Of a stretch of 64,000 bases of DNA, positions 45,801-54,327 are shown piece by piece. The translations under genes and the position numbers were made by a program. Source of the stretch: Niabella drilacis (GTDB lineage Bacteria > Bacteroidota > Bacteroidia > Chitinophagales > Chitinophagaceae); NCBI RefSeq assembly GCF_900101395.1, contig NZ_FMZO01000018.1, forward strand, positions 43,333-107,332. The letters are read 5' to 3'. The notes below the pieces were generated by a model. It was not told the origin of the DNA and searched no databases. It saw only the letters and a list, made by a program, of their open reading frames with translations. How positions within the stretch are numbered: position 1 is the stretch's first letter; every line of letters starts with the position of its first letter.

Positions 45801-46896
45801 CATCCTCACTAAACGACAGGGTAAAATTGCTAACCAGCGAATTTTTATTAAACGGGTCCTTTTTAACTGATTCAAATAACAGCTTTTTGTTGTCGGCAAT
45901 ACCGATACCCCCACGTAAAGTTGCGATCCATTTCCTGGATTCCCGGTCTTCAAAAACACTGTATACAGCACCACTCTTTAACTGGCTGGCAGCATTGCCC
46001 GCCGTTATGTAGTCCATCGGGGCACCTGCTGTATTGAATACGGCGATTCCGCCGCCATCCGTACTTACCCAGAGCCGGCCATTCCTGCTCAGCAGTAAGC
46101 CGGTCACATTCCGGGCAGGTATATCTTTGTTATATATGCTTGCTTCAATTTTGCGGGAATGGATATTATATTGAAATAATCCATTTTGTGAACCGATGTA
46201 AATCAAATGCTGCCCAGGAACCGGCAACAATTTTCCACCATCCGTAATACGGTCAGATACCAACCGGATACGCCGGGTCTTTCTGTCGAAAGAACACAGC
46301 CCGATATTCTTAATAAACAGATACAGCGTGCCGTTGTATTCGCATATACCCTGCACATTGTAGTCGGCAATGGTATTATACAGGATCTGCGAAAACCATT
46401 TCCTTCCCGGTTCCAATATCAAAAGGCCTTTATCATCGGTACCTAAATATACCGTATCATTGGTAATGAACAGCTCGTTACACCGCGCCTCCAGTTTTTG
46501 AATGTTCCCCGTGTTAAAAGGCCGGTAATTGAACGATTGAAAAACCTGGTGCGCATAGTCAAAAAAGCTCACACCTTTCAGGGAACCGGCCCATACGCCC
46601 GTTTTGCTGACGCCTAATGTTACAATATGGTTATTGATCAAAGAAGCGGTATCCCGCCATTTATTCCGGAACACTTTAAATTCAAATCCATCGTACCGGT
46701 TCAGCCCATCAAAAGTGCCGATCCAGATAAAACCAAATTTATCCTGTACAATGCTGGTAGCCGAATTATTGGAAAGCCCCTGGGAGATACCAATACTCTG
46801 AACAGGAATATTTTCTGCTGATAAAATGGTACAGCTCAATAACAGCATAACAGAAAATACACCCAAGCGCATATATACCAGGATTTGATTATTCAA
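42805..46896 (-). CDS. Hybrid two-component sensor (HTCS) of the polysaccharide locus
   Basis: A 1363-residue one-protein signalling system. A signal peptide precedes a periplasmic double beta-propeller (~30-690, repeated FGFIWIGTFDGLNRYDG-type blades) and a Y_Y_Y domain (~690-775), which bind the glycan signal. After one helix (~785-805) come HisKA with H833, an ATPase domain (SDSGPGF, GFGLGLYLVKN), a receiver with D1141 (IIITDLNMPG) and an AraC-type HTH (~1250-1345). It should activate the susC gene downstream. The usual Pro of the H-box (HEFRTPL) is Leu838. M9 (46872) is an alternative start. Confidence 0.95.
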   Translation of the reverse strand: MNNQILVYMRLGVFSVMLLLSCTILSAENIPVQSIGISQGLSNNSATSIVQDKFGFIWIGTFDGLNRYDGFEFKVFRNKWRDTASLINNHIVTLGVSKTGVWAGSLKGVSFFDYAHQVFQSFNYRPFNTGNIQKLEARCNELFITNDTVYLGTDDKGLLILEPGRKWFSQILYNTIADYNVQGICEYNGTLYLFIKNIGLCSFDRKTRRIRLVSDRITDGGKLLPVPGQHLIYIGSQNGLFQYNIHSRKIEASIYNKDIPARNVTGLLLSRNGRLWVSTDGGGIAVFNTAGAPMDYITAGNAASQLKSGAVYSVFEDRESRKWIATLRGGIGIADNKKLLFESVKKDPFNKNSLVSNFTLSFSEDAGHDIWIGTDGGGLSRWDPGANSFSNFTHNAGDPGSLGSNFVVSLLADYRNRLWVATFGGGLQLMDRTSGTFVNYPCYNPALKKYDINFWKLFQDREHRLWAGATRGGAMYLFNEALNKWELFDSRLTNIHAINQDKEGGLWAGNYKELIAVDTKDKRHLRYPVDYPVLCIYVDSRNRIWLGSEGGGLVLFDKQKHTFRHFTEADGLPGNTILNVLEDAAGYLWCSSYNGLSRFNPDKREAHNFDVDDGLQSNEFNYNAALRLRNGQLIFGGIDGFNKFDPGTIIERNSTMRPPTITSVKVNKIPIEQTAYWREEVPVENIAAVELPFKDANLDISFVTMAFSSPGKIQYAYFLQGWDRSWNHTLSRSLTYNNLREGTYTLYIKSTNESGEWGRDLTRLQITVLPPWYRSWWAWLLYTSIAVAVIYGYLKYKTNRQKLKYEVQLARITAQNEKELSERKASFFTNITHEFRTLLTLIINPINELIHNGGEDEKPVEIKVAYNNSRRMLRLVDQLLLFRKADANASGLSIGNYKIYDLCKEVFDSFYYQAKVKNISYELCCDNEATEIFADAEKIEIAVFNLLSNALKYTPERGRIRLNIRDTPDAVLIALSDSGPGFDKTIGNRIFDQYYQVKTLESKKKPGFGLGLYLVKNFIDLHHGQLYYETEVGKGTTFYIRLFKGKTHLPENVLIAGEEPEKHLAEEILAGELELPSAEPAPKLDAIASDKKKILIVDDNETLVQYIEGIFSPEYHVLIALDGARAFSLAISELPDIIITDLNMPGAINGYDLCVKIKADNRLKHIPIILLTGEDSAAMKLLCIKSGAADYILKPFEKELLIAKVNNFIASRTHLQQYFLNHVTLKENNLNVLESEKLFLDQCIKVVEEHLYDEQFAINMLAREMGKSHSALYKKIKQLSGHTVSSFVRMIRLRKAAALLINTNCNVTEAATEAGFNDIKHFRTQFTRLFGCTPSEYIRKYRRQFQKSYTISEAGKRKNTSQQ

Positions 46897-47285
46897 ATTG
46901 AAGGATACCGACCTTTAAATACCCCTGTTTACGGGAAAACGAATCTACGTATTTTTTGCCAGCAGGAGCCGGCTGTAGCAGCGCAAACACATCTGGATCG
47001 GGTGAAAAGAGAGAACCAGGAACTTTTTCAGTTATTGCAGGGGTCCCGTGTTTATAGTGGGCATTCCCCGGCCCCAGCAGGAGCTGCGTAAAATTTAAGG
47101 GCCAAACAGACCCGCCCCCCAGGGGCGGATCAATGCTAATCAGATGCATTGTTTCCCCCGGTATCAACCGCCACAGCATTGTTTCTTTTTTGCTTATTTT
47201 TAACGCCCCGTTCTCTTTCGGGAAACAGAATTTTGACCGGCTTCTTTAACGATCATTTTATCATACCCCTTAATTCATTATTACG
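46897..47285. other. 389-bp divergent gap
   Basis: This gap separates the leftward hybrid sensor from the rightward DUF5009 gene and must hold both promoters. I see no clear TAnnTTTG box. A small hairpin (CCCG...CGGG, near 47205-47222) lies upstream of the DUF5009 gene. Confidence 0.3.
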
Positions 47286-48374
47286 ATGCTTCCAAAAAGA
47301 TTATTGTCCCTCGATTTTCTCCGCGGTTTCATTATGGTACTACTGGCACTGGAAAGCGCCGGGCTTTATGGCATTCTGTCTGATCATTCGGAAGGCACAT
47401 GGTTCCACAACATCGCCAGGCAGTTCGATCATCATCCCTGGCACGGGCTTCGGTTCTGGGACCTGATCCAGCCGGGCTTTATGTTTATTGCCGGTACCGC
47501 TATGGCCTACTCATTACACCGGCAAAAACAAAATGGCGTACCCTGGTCCGGATCTTTTAAAAAGGCGTTGAAAAGAAGCGGGTGGCTATTCTTTTGGGGA
47601 GTGCTGGATTATGCGGTAAGAAAAACAGGCTTGTCATTCGAATTATGGGATGTGCTTACACAGCTTTCTTTTACCATGCTGCTGGCATTTTTAATCTTTG
47701 ACCTCAGCAGCCGTACCCAAATAATAATAGGTGCAGGCATTCTCTTACTTACAGAACTCTTATACCGCTTTACCCATATACCCGGTTTTGATCAGCCGTT
47801 TACCGATCAGCACAATTTTGGCAATTATATTGACCTGCTGCTGATGCATAAGATCAACCCCGGCGGCTGGGTAGCCATCAATTGCCTGCCCACTGCGGTA
47901 CATACCATAGCCGGGGCACTTGCGGGCAAGCTTTTATTAAGCGATCGCAGGGACAAAGTAAAAACATTATTGATAGGATCGGGCATTTGTCTTTTACTGG
48001 GTTTTGGAATGGACGGGCTACACATCACTCCGATCATTAAAAGGATCGCTACCACTTCGTTTACACTTGCCTCACTGGGTTGGTGTTTACTGGGGCTGGC
48101 AGTATGCTACTGGTGGATCGATATTAAAAACCACCGCAGGTATCTTTTCTTTTTTACAGTAGTAGGTATGAATTCTATTTTTATTTACCTGTTCTTCGAG
48201 ATCGTAGGGCACCGGTGGTTTAATGAGTATGTTGGGGCAGTTACCAACGGGCTGATGGATTTGGCCCGGTTTCCTCCGCGGTTAATGCAATATATTACCG
48301 CCCTCAGCATTTTTGCACTGGAATGGGGCATCTGTTATTTCCTGTATAAGAAAAAAATATTTTTCAGATTATAA
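47286..48374 (+). CDS. DUF5009/HGSNAT-like membrane acyltransferase family protein
   Basis: A 362-residue membrane protein with about ten helices. The start RLLSLDFLRGFIMVLLALE and the PWHGLRFWDLIQPGFMFIAGTAMAYSL stretch are typical of DUF5009/DUF1624 proteins related to heparan-alpha-glucosaminide N-acetyltransferase. Family members next to glycan loci may acetylate sugars or transfer acyl groups across the membrane; the substrate here is unknown. The TAA stop is the left copy of the target duplication of a MITE, so the original 3' end may have been altered by the insertion. Confidence 0.85.
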   Translation: MLPKRLLSLDFLRGFIMVLLALESAGLYGILSDHSEGTWFHNIARQFDHHPWHGLRFWDLIQPGFMFIAGTAMAYSLHRQKQNGVPWSGSFKKALKRSGWLFFWGVLDYAVRKTGLSFELWDVLTQLSFTMLLAFLIFDLSSRTQIIIGAGILLLTELLYRFTHIPGFDQPFTDQHNFGNYIDLLLMHKINPGGWVAINCLPTAVHTIAGALAGKLLLSDRRDKVKTLLIGSGICLLLGFGMDGLHITPIIKRIATTSFTLASLGWCLLGLAVCYWWIDIKNHRRYLFFFTVVGMNSIFIYLFFEIVGHRWFNEYVGAVTNGLMDLARFPPRLMQYITALSIFALEWGICYFLYKKKIFFRL

Positions 48375-48535
48375 GAGCCTGTTTAAATTTTATTGATGGA
48401 ATTTATTATGAAGCTATTTTGGAGCGAAACAAGGAAAATTTTGCAGGCATAGTAGGCCACTATGGCGAAAAATTTAACGCAGTTGCAGCCCAAAACAGCC
48501 ATAATAAAGCCATTGAATGAATTTTAAACAGGCTC
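48375..48535. mobile_element. 161-bp MITE with TAA target duplication
   Basis: Terminal inverted repeats start GAGCCTGTTTAAA and extend with gaps for about 50 bp. The centre is also near-palindromic (around ATAGTAGGCCACTAT), so the element folds into one long hairpin. TAA flanks it at 48372-48374 and 48536-48538. GAGCCTG ends and a TNA duplication suit a non-autonomous relative of IS5-family (IS1031-like) elements; this family link is inferred. The rest of the gap to 48799 shows nothing. Confidence 0.75.
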
Positions 48536-48799
48536 TAAGTACGGTTTAAAAAACGGGGCTGCCAGGATACAGTTACCATGCCGGCTGCATACAGGCAAAG
48601 GGTCGCATACAGCAGCGCAGCCCATGAGCACCAGCTGCGGTGAGTACCTGTGCTTATATCCGCATTACGAAAAACGACCGGGGCCGGCAGCGGATAAAAG
48701 CTGGAGTATCATAACGGACGGATACCTGAACAGCCAAAAGATCTTCATAACCGGAACATATTCTATTAAAGAGCATACGCGTAAGCAATACGGTAATGA

Positions 48800-50344
48800 C
48801 TAATCCAGTAAAAGGCTTACCACCGAAAGGGGTGGGAGCTGCACCGTCAGTTCACCGGCTTTCAGTTGTGCACCCTTAAACGCAACAGGCGTTACTTTTG
48901 TTTTATGCTCAAAGCTATTTACGTCGGTAAATGCCCCCGAGTGCAGGAGTTTCCCGTTGATGTTCCGGTACCCCGTACCCGGCAGCGGCGTGTGGATGGT
49001 CATATTATTTTGCGGGTCGATATTAACCAGTGTTATACACAAACGACCTTTTGCATCCAGGGAAGCCGAGGCGTTAACGGCCGGGATCTTTTGTGTACCG
49101 CTTATATAATCCGGTGCTGTGATCTTCAGCGGTACCAGCCGGGCATCCATATGCTGCTGGTACATATCAAATACGTGATAAGTTGGGGTCAGCAGCATAT
49201 CGGCTCCCTTCGTCAGTATCAATGCCTGGAGCACATTAACCGTCTGTGCCAGATTCGCCATTCGTACACGGTCTGCATGGTTATTAAAAATATTCAGGGT
49301 GGTAGCAGCGATCAGCGCATCACGGAGGCTATTCTGCTGGTATAAAAAACCGGGATTGGTTCCGGGTTCTACATCGGTCCAGATCCCCCACTCGTCCACT
49401 ACCAGTGCCACCCGTTTTCCAGGATCATACCGATCCATAATGGCAGCGTGCTTTGTTACCAGCTCATCCATAAAAAGACAGTTCTTCATGGTATTGAAAT
49501 ACTCCTTTTCATCAAAGCGGGTGGCAGATCCTTTCTGGTTCCATCTCCCGGTGGGCACAGTATAGTGATGCAAACTAAGTCCCCACATCATATTGTGGGG
49601 TATGCTCTTCATCAACACCTCGGTCCAGTTGTAATCAGCCGAGTTAGCGCCGCCAGCTATCCTTTTTAACGAAGCGCCCGGGTAATTCCTTGCAAAGGTG
49701 GCATAGCGTCTGAATTCGCCGGAATAATATTCCGGGGTCATATTGCCACCGCATCCCCAGCTTTCATTGCCCACGCCCCAGAAACGCACCTTCCAGGGCT
49801 GGTCCCTGCCGTTCCCCTTCCGCAACCGCGTCAGCGGCGTATCGCCATCTGCATTAAGATACTCTACCCATTTCGACATTTCTTCCACGGTGCCGCTGCC
49901 TACGTTCCCGGCAATGTAGGGTTCCGTGCCCAGCAAGGCACAAAGCTCCAGGAATTCGTGTGTGCCAAAACTATTATCCTCCGTAACGCCGCCCCAATGC
50001 GTATTGATCATTTTGGGCCGCTTACTCCGCTCCCCGATCCCATCACGCCAGTGGTATTCATCTGCAAAACAACCACCGGGCCAGCGCAGGTTGGGGATCC
50101 GGATCCGCTTGAGGGCCGCTACCACATCCAGCCGGATCCGGTCTTTTTTTGGAATATTCATTGCCGGATCTACCCAAAAACCATCATAAATACAGCGGCC
50201 AAGATGCTCCGAAAAATGGCCATAGATATGACGGCTGATGGTGGTTTGCGTATCTTTTAGCTGGAGAGTGAGTGTAGTCTCCCGCTGTGCATTCAAAAGC
50301 GCAACAACCGGTAAGCATACAAAAAGAAGCAGGCTTCGTTTCAT
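48800..50344 (-). CDS. Exported GH51 alpha-L-arabinofuranosidase
   Basis: A 514-residue enzyme with a signal peptide (1-20, ending LNAQ). The GH51 barrel has [23 protein letters not shown], acid/base E194 in [11 protein letters not shown] and nucleophile E318 in VVDEWGIWT, followed by a C-terminal beta domain. It releases arabinofuranose from arabinan, arabinoxylan or arabinogalactan side chains. An in-frame alternative start at 50377 lacks a leading signal sequence. It faces the polysaccharide locus across the DUF5009 gene and could work on the same substrate as the GH2 enzyme. Confidence 0.93.
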   Translation of the reverse strand: MKRSLLLFVCLPVVALLNAQRETTLTLQLKDTQTTISRHIYGHFSEHLGRCIYDGFWVDPAMNIPKKDRIRLDVVAALKRIRIPNLRWPGGCFADEYHWRDGIGERSKRPKMINTHWGGVTEDNSFGTHEFLELCALLGTEPYIAGNVGSGTVEEMSKWVEYLNADGDTPLTRLRKGNGRDQPWKVRFWGVGNESWGCGGNMTPEYYSGEFRRYATFARNYPGASLKRIAGGANSADYNWTEVLMKSIPHNMMWGLSLHHYTVPTGRWNQKGSATRFDEKEYFNTMKNCLFMDELVTKHAAIMDRYDPGKRVALVVDEWGIWTDVEPGTNPGFLYQQNSLRDALIAATTLNIFNNHADRVRMANLAQTVNVLQALILTKGADMLLTPTYHVFDMYQQHMDARLVPLKITAPDYISGTQKIPAVNASASLDAKGRLCITLVNIDPQNNMTIHTPLPGTGYRNINGKLLHSGAFTDVNSFEHKTKVTPVAFKGAQLKAGELTVQLPPLSVVSLLLD

Positions 50345-50681
50345 TTTATCGTTTTTAGCTATTCTATTAATTGTCAAAAAAACAATTATAAAAAACTAAA
50401 ATTACAGCTTCTTCCCGATTACTCCAAATAGTTTTTACGCTGCCGGGGGCAGCTGCTGTTGATATTACAAATGAGGGAATTGCTAATTTAGCTGAAGGGG
50501 GTGGAAGCGCCGGAGCTACCTGTGGTTGGTGGGTTTGCGGAAACCCCGGAATAGTTTGCTCAAAAGTATAGAAATTAGTATTAGATGCTAACCCACATTA
50601 GATTTTAGGAACCGGGTGTACTTAAATACCCCATTCCCTTAGTTATTTAAAAACAAATACTTTTCAGTTTTTTAAAATCAT
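50345..50681. other. 337-bp gap at the edge of the AT-rich islet
   Basis: No gene is seen. A small inverted repeat (AATTGT/ACAATT, about 50369-50387) lies just upstream of the GH51 gene. Base composition shifts to AT-rich across this gap. Confidence 0.35.
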
Positions 50682-51599
50682 TTATTCATATTTTAACATT
50701 ATATTGTATATGATTTTCTTTTCATAATCATTCAGAATTTTTGACGCATTATTCTGAATGAAATGATGCTTGAACCCAATTATGGCATTTTCTGGGACAC
50801 TTATATCATAGCCAATTACACGTAAAGCTAATAAGGGATTAAAATTTGGAGGAGGTTGTTTTAAATTGCTTATATCATACCAATATCCAAATCCAGCAGA
50901 AGCAAGCTGGGACCATGGGAAGAGGACACTTGGGTCGTTCTTTCTCACCGGAGCAAAGTCTGAGTGCCCAATAATGTTCCCTGTTGGTACGCTATATTTT
51001 TGCTTTAAATAAGCGAGTAGTTTTATAAGCGCATTCATCTGGACACTTGTAAACTGATCTTTTTCGCCGTCATTGTCAATTTCTATTCCAAGGCTGCACG
51101 AATTCATGTCACTAACATTTCCCCATTTACCAGCACCGGCGTGATAAGATCTGATATAATCGTTGAGCATTTGATAAACCTTACCATCCCTGCTGATTAC
51201 ATAATGCGTACTGGTCTCTGATTTCTTTCGAACAGAAAAAGTAAAAAGCGCCTGTTCGACACTGCTTTGAGCAGTGTGATGTAATATAATAAAATGAGGC
51301 TTCCTAATATTAAAATCGATAGCTGCGTACCAGTTATCGGTATTAACTGCAGGGCTTCGTTTATCATCTGGCGTTTCGGAAATTTGATCTATTATTGTTT
51401 GGAGGTTGTCATAATAAACCTTTCTTGAGAAAGTTCTTTGCAAACTATCCGTTAGACACAAATAGTGCTGAGGGCTTCCCAACACTAAAGTCCTAGGGTT
51501 AACGTCAGCGTTTTTGGATATGAATGATTTATACCTTAGGGAGGCAGGGGCTTCAGAAGAAGCTTTGCTTGTAATTTCCGAAGGTGGAGGCTGTTGCAT
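50682..51599 (-). CDS. N-acetylmuramoyl-L-alanine amidase (Amidase_2/PGRP type)
   Basis: A 305-residue protein. Residues ~100-245 form a zinc amidase domain of the PGRP/T7-lysozyme class: FIILHHTAQ (H107 or H108), THYVISRDGKVYQML, SLGIEIDND and GHSDFAPVRKNDPS, with His and Asp ligands. It would cut the bond between muramic acid and the stem peptide. No signal peptide is in frame, though a hydrophobic stretch in another frame lies just upstream (see findings). The gene is AT-rich compared with its neighbours, suggesting recent acquisition. It is divergent from the TlpA-like gene. Confidence 0.85.
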   Translation of the reverse strand: MQQPPPSEITSKASSEAPASLRYKSFISKNADVNPRTLVLGSPQHYLCLTDSLQRTFSRKVYYDNLQTIIDQISETPDDKRSPAVNTDNWYAAIDFNIRKPHFIILHHTAQSSVEQALFTFSVRKKSETSTHYVISRDGKVYQMLNDYIRSYHAGAGKWGNVSDMNSCSLGIEIDNDGEKDQFTSVQMNALIKLLAYLKQKYSVPTGNIIGHSDFAPVRKNDPSVLFPWSQLASAGFGYWYDISNLKQPPPNFNPLLALRVIGYDISVPENAIIGFKHHFIQNNASKILNDYEKKIIYNIMLKYE

Positions 51600-51710
51600 A
51601 ATGCCCAGAAATCAGCAATAGTATAAAGTACTAAAAACGGAGATGGAGATTCTTTCTTTTTTAGTAACTTGGTGATACAGTTTTAGCTTCTTATAAAGAA
51701 CATATCAAAA

Positions 51711-53129
51711 ATGAAGACCTGTCAAATTTGCTTTTTAGTTTTCTTAATTTTTTTCTGCAATAGCTTACTTGCTCAAAATACAACTGTTCAGTATTTCGGG
51801 AAAGAAAAACTTAATTTTTATCAGATCAATGAGCTTTTAATTAATGATATGGTTCAATTTGATAGCGGCAATAGGACCTTCAAAACAAATATCCTCTTTC
51901 CAATGATATATGATCAAACGGGGTTTCAACAACCATTGATTCTTTTTCCAAATGATTCTATTCGATTGGAGGTTAAAAATGGGGCTGCCATATTTTCTTC
52001 ATTTAATAATTCCCAAAGGGATCAGGAAATTTTATGTGCTAAAGAAATTTATGATAGATACGGTTCTTTTATCTATGAAGATTATTTTGCGCTGGACAGG
52101 ATACCATTTGTTCCCAAAAGTGTAAAAAATGATATGGAATTTGAAGCATATAAAGTCAAATATCCCAAGACCCAAAAAAACAATAATGCCAGGGATTCTG
52201 CAATCTATTCTATATATGAAAAAAGAATGACGATACTGGATAAATATAAGAATAGCGTAAGCAAGGAATTTTATTCTTTAATTAGCAATTGGTTATTGTA
52301 TAGATACTTATATCTATCATTAAAGGGATACGAATACTCTTTGGAAAATTCCTTGCCAATTAGACTTAGACAACTTCTCTCAAATAAGGCTATCTATGAC
52401 GAGACTTTAGCCCAAAATATAAACACTTATCGCGCTTTTTTAGGTTTCTATAACAGCTACTTAACTGCAATTAAACTTAGCCGGAGCCCTACTCCTAAAG
52501 AAAAGCTTCTAAATGCTGATACTGCTTTTACCGGCAATAATAGAGACCGTATAATGTTTTCGATAATATATGAGCACTTGCAGGGCAAGCAAATTGATTC
52601 AACCCTTCTTCCTCTTTTCTATTCAAAATGCAGAAACGACACCTATGTAAATAGAATAAAAAATTACCTAAAAGGAAAGCAACTAATAAATGTAGATGCA
52701 AAATCTGAATTATTAAATAGACAAAAACAATTGGTTGGAATTAATGACATTCTAACAAACAAAAAGGGAAAGCTGATATACATTGACTTTTGGGCAACCT
52801 GGTGTGGTCCCTGCCTTGCCGAAATGAACGATTTCAAAAAACTGAAAAAACATTATAAAGAAAAAAATATTTCTTTTATATCTATAAGCATGGATTCTGA
52901 TAACGGGAACTGGGAGAAAATGTTACAGAATACATTTTTAGATGATTTGCCCTCACAAAACGAACATTTTTTATTAATCAATAACTTTCAATCAAAATTT
53001 GCGAAGAGTTTTAATATCGTTTCTATTCCAAGGTTTTTGCTTTTTGATCAAACAGGGAAGCTAATTAGTTTGAAAGCTCCGAAACCAAGCGATAAGGATA
53101 TATATGAGTTTATTGATAAATTATTGTAA
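51711..53129 (+). CDS. Exported TlpA-like thioredoxin-fold protein
   Basis: A 472-residue protein with a signal peptide (1-22, ending LLAQ). A long N-terminal part (~25-335) of unknown helical/beta fold is rich in Tyr, Asn and Lys. The C-terminal thioredoxin domain (~340-472) has CGPC (C365, C368) in IDFWATWCGPC and the cis-Pro stretch SIPRFLLFD. It probably reduces or rearranges disulfides of envelope proteins, as other Bacteroidota TlpA-like proteins do. Its strong AT bias sets it apart from the surrounding genes. Confidence 0.85.
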   Translation: MKTCQICFLVFLIFFCNSLLAQNTTVQYFGKEKLNFYQINELLINDMVQFDSGNRTFKTNILFPMIYDQTGFQQPLILFPNDSIRLEVKNGAAIFSSFNNSQRDQEILCAKEIYDRYGSFIYEDYFALDRIPFVPKSVKNDMEFEAYKVKYPKTQKNNNARDSAIYSIYEKRMTILDKYKNSVSKEFYSLISNWLLYRYLYLSLKGYEYSLENSLPIRLRQLLSNKAIYDETLAQNINTYRAFLGFYNSYLTAIKLSRSPTPKEKLLNADTAFTGNNRDRIMFSIIYEHLQGKQIDSTLLPLFYSKCRNDTYVNRIKNYLKGKQLINVDAKSELLNRQKQLVGINDILTNKKGKLIYIDFWATWCGPCLAEMNDFKKLKKHYKEKNISFISISMDSDNGNWEKMLQNTFLDDLPSQNEHFLLINNFQSKFAKSFNIVSIPRFLLFDQTGKLISLKAPKPSDKDIYEFIDKLL

Positions 53130-53275
53130 TATGAATTATTCCTTCTTAATAATTTAACCACAACACTGCACTACTATAGAAGCTCTTCTGAAGCTAAAAG
53201 AAAAATTTTAAATACTTATATTTACCAAGCCTTATGGATAAATGTATTGATCATTTATTTAAGTTTGACACAATA

Positions 53276-54298
53276 TTACATAGGCTGATGCATCATCCAC
53301 CGCTCGATATATGCCGCAAGCTGTTCATAAGGCATTTTTGGAGTAACGTAAGCAGCGGGGCCATCCGGTTTTCGGATCCATTTATTACTCCCGTCTTTCG
53401 CTACTTCAATCGCCCCTTTCTGGATCCCAAAGAAATTGTGACAGCCTTTAACGGCTATCAACACAGCAGTCTGATCCCAACTCATACGCCCGTTGTGATC
53501 AGATGCCGCCTGGGGTATGGATATCCTGTAGGCATCTTTTACCGGGCTATTCCTGATGGAAGCATCGTTGATCAGTTTTAGTCCTGTCCTGATCTGCTGG
53601 CCGATCTCCCAACCGGTGAACAATACGGGTTTGGGCCATACTTTAAAAAGATCGTATGCCGCAGCAGCATCCTTATATACATTGAACTCCTTTCCTTCCG
53701 GGAATTTTCCGGCCATACTTACCAGGTTCTTTACTTTCTTTTTTACCAGTTCCAATCCATTTAACCGGGAATACTGATCCGGACCGGAATGAACCAGGTT
53801 GTTCAGGTTGGTAAAAAAACCAACGGTAATAATGGTTACACTGTTATCAGGCTGCCCGGCCAGTATTTTCCGGTACAGGCTCACCGCATCCGGAACCTGC
53901 GCATTGTTTTTTATCGTATGCGGATAGCGGGCAATTAACGAATCCGTCCAGTGCTGCGGATCCTTGTCTGCGTATGCCCACTGCCCGGGCACACCCACCG
54001 GGATGCCGGGCCGGTTAAAATAGGTATTGAAAACATTCAGTACACTGGCTACTCCTTCATATTTTGTACTGGCAATGGTGCCCAAAATAGTTACATAACC
54101 ACTGTCTGCAAAAGCATGCAGCATAGCAATAGCGCCTACGTCATCATAATCCGGCCCCATATCCGTATCAAAAATGACACGCAGCTTTTTGCTGTTCCGG
54201 GTACCCGGGCCTGCATCTTCCGCGCCATGGCTGTAGACCGTAATACTACAAAACAACAGGCACAGCACCGGGTATAAAGCAATCGTCCGTATTTTCAT
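53276..54298 (-). CDS. Exported nucleoside hydrolase
   Basis: A 340-residue protein with a signal peptide (ending about residue 25) and an inosine/uridine-preferring nucleoside hydrolase domain. The calcium-binding start is FDTDMGPDYDDVGA, a variant of DTDxGxDD seen in many Bacteroidota members. VTIITVGFFTNLNNLV and the C-terminal SWDQTAVLIAV are also characteristic. It splits ribonucleosides into base and ribose. It is the last gene of the ribose locus, 29 bp after susD, and supplies ribose for the ribokinase upstream. Confidence 0.93.
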   Translation of the reverse strand: MKIRTIALYPVLCLLFCSITVYSHGAEDAGPGTRNSKKLRVIFDTDMGPDYDDVGAIAMLHAFADSGYVTILGTIASTKYEGVASVLNVFNTYFNRPGIPVGVPGQWAYADKDPQHWTDSLIARYPHTIKNNAQVPDAVSLYRKILAGQPDNSVTIITVGFFTNLNNLVHSGPDQYSRLNGLELVKKKVKNLVSMAGKFPEGKEFNVYKDAAAAYDLFKVWPKPVLFTGWEIGQQIRTGLKLINDASIRNSPVKDAYRISIPQAASDHNGRMSWDQTAVLIAVKGCHNFFGIQKGAIEVAKDGSNKWIRKPDGPAAYVTPKMPYEQLAAYIERWMMHQPM

Positions 54299-54327
54299 CG
54301 TTCATTTATTTTTATTTCTAAATCAGA

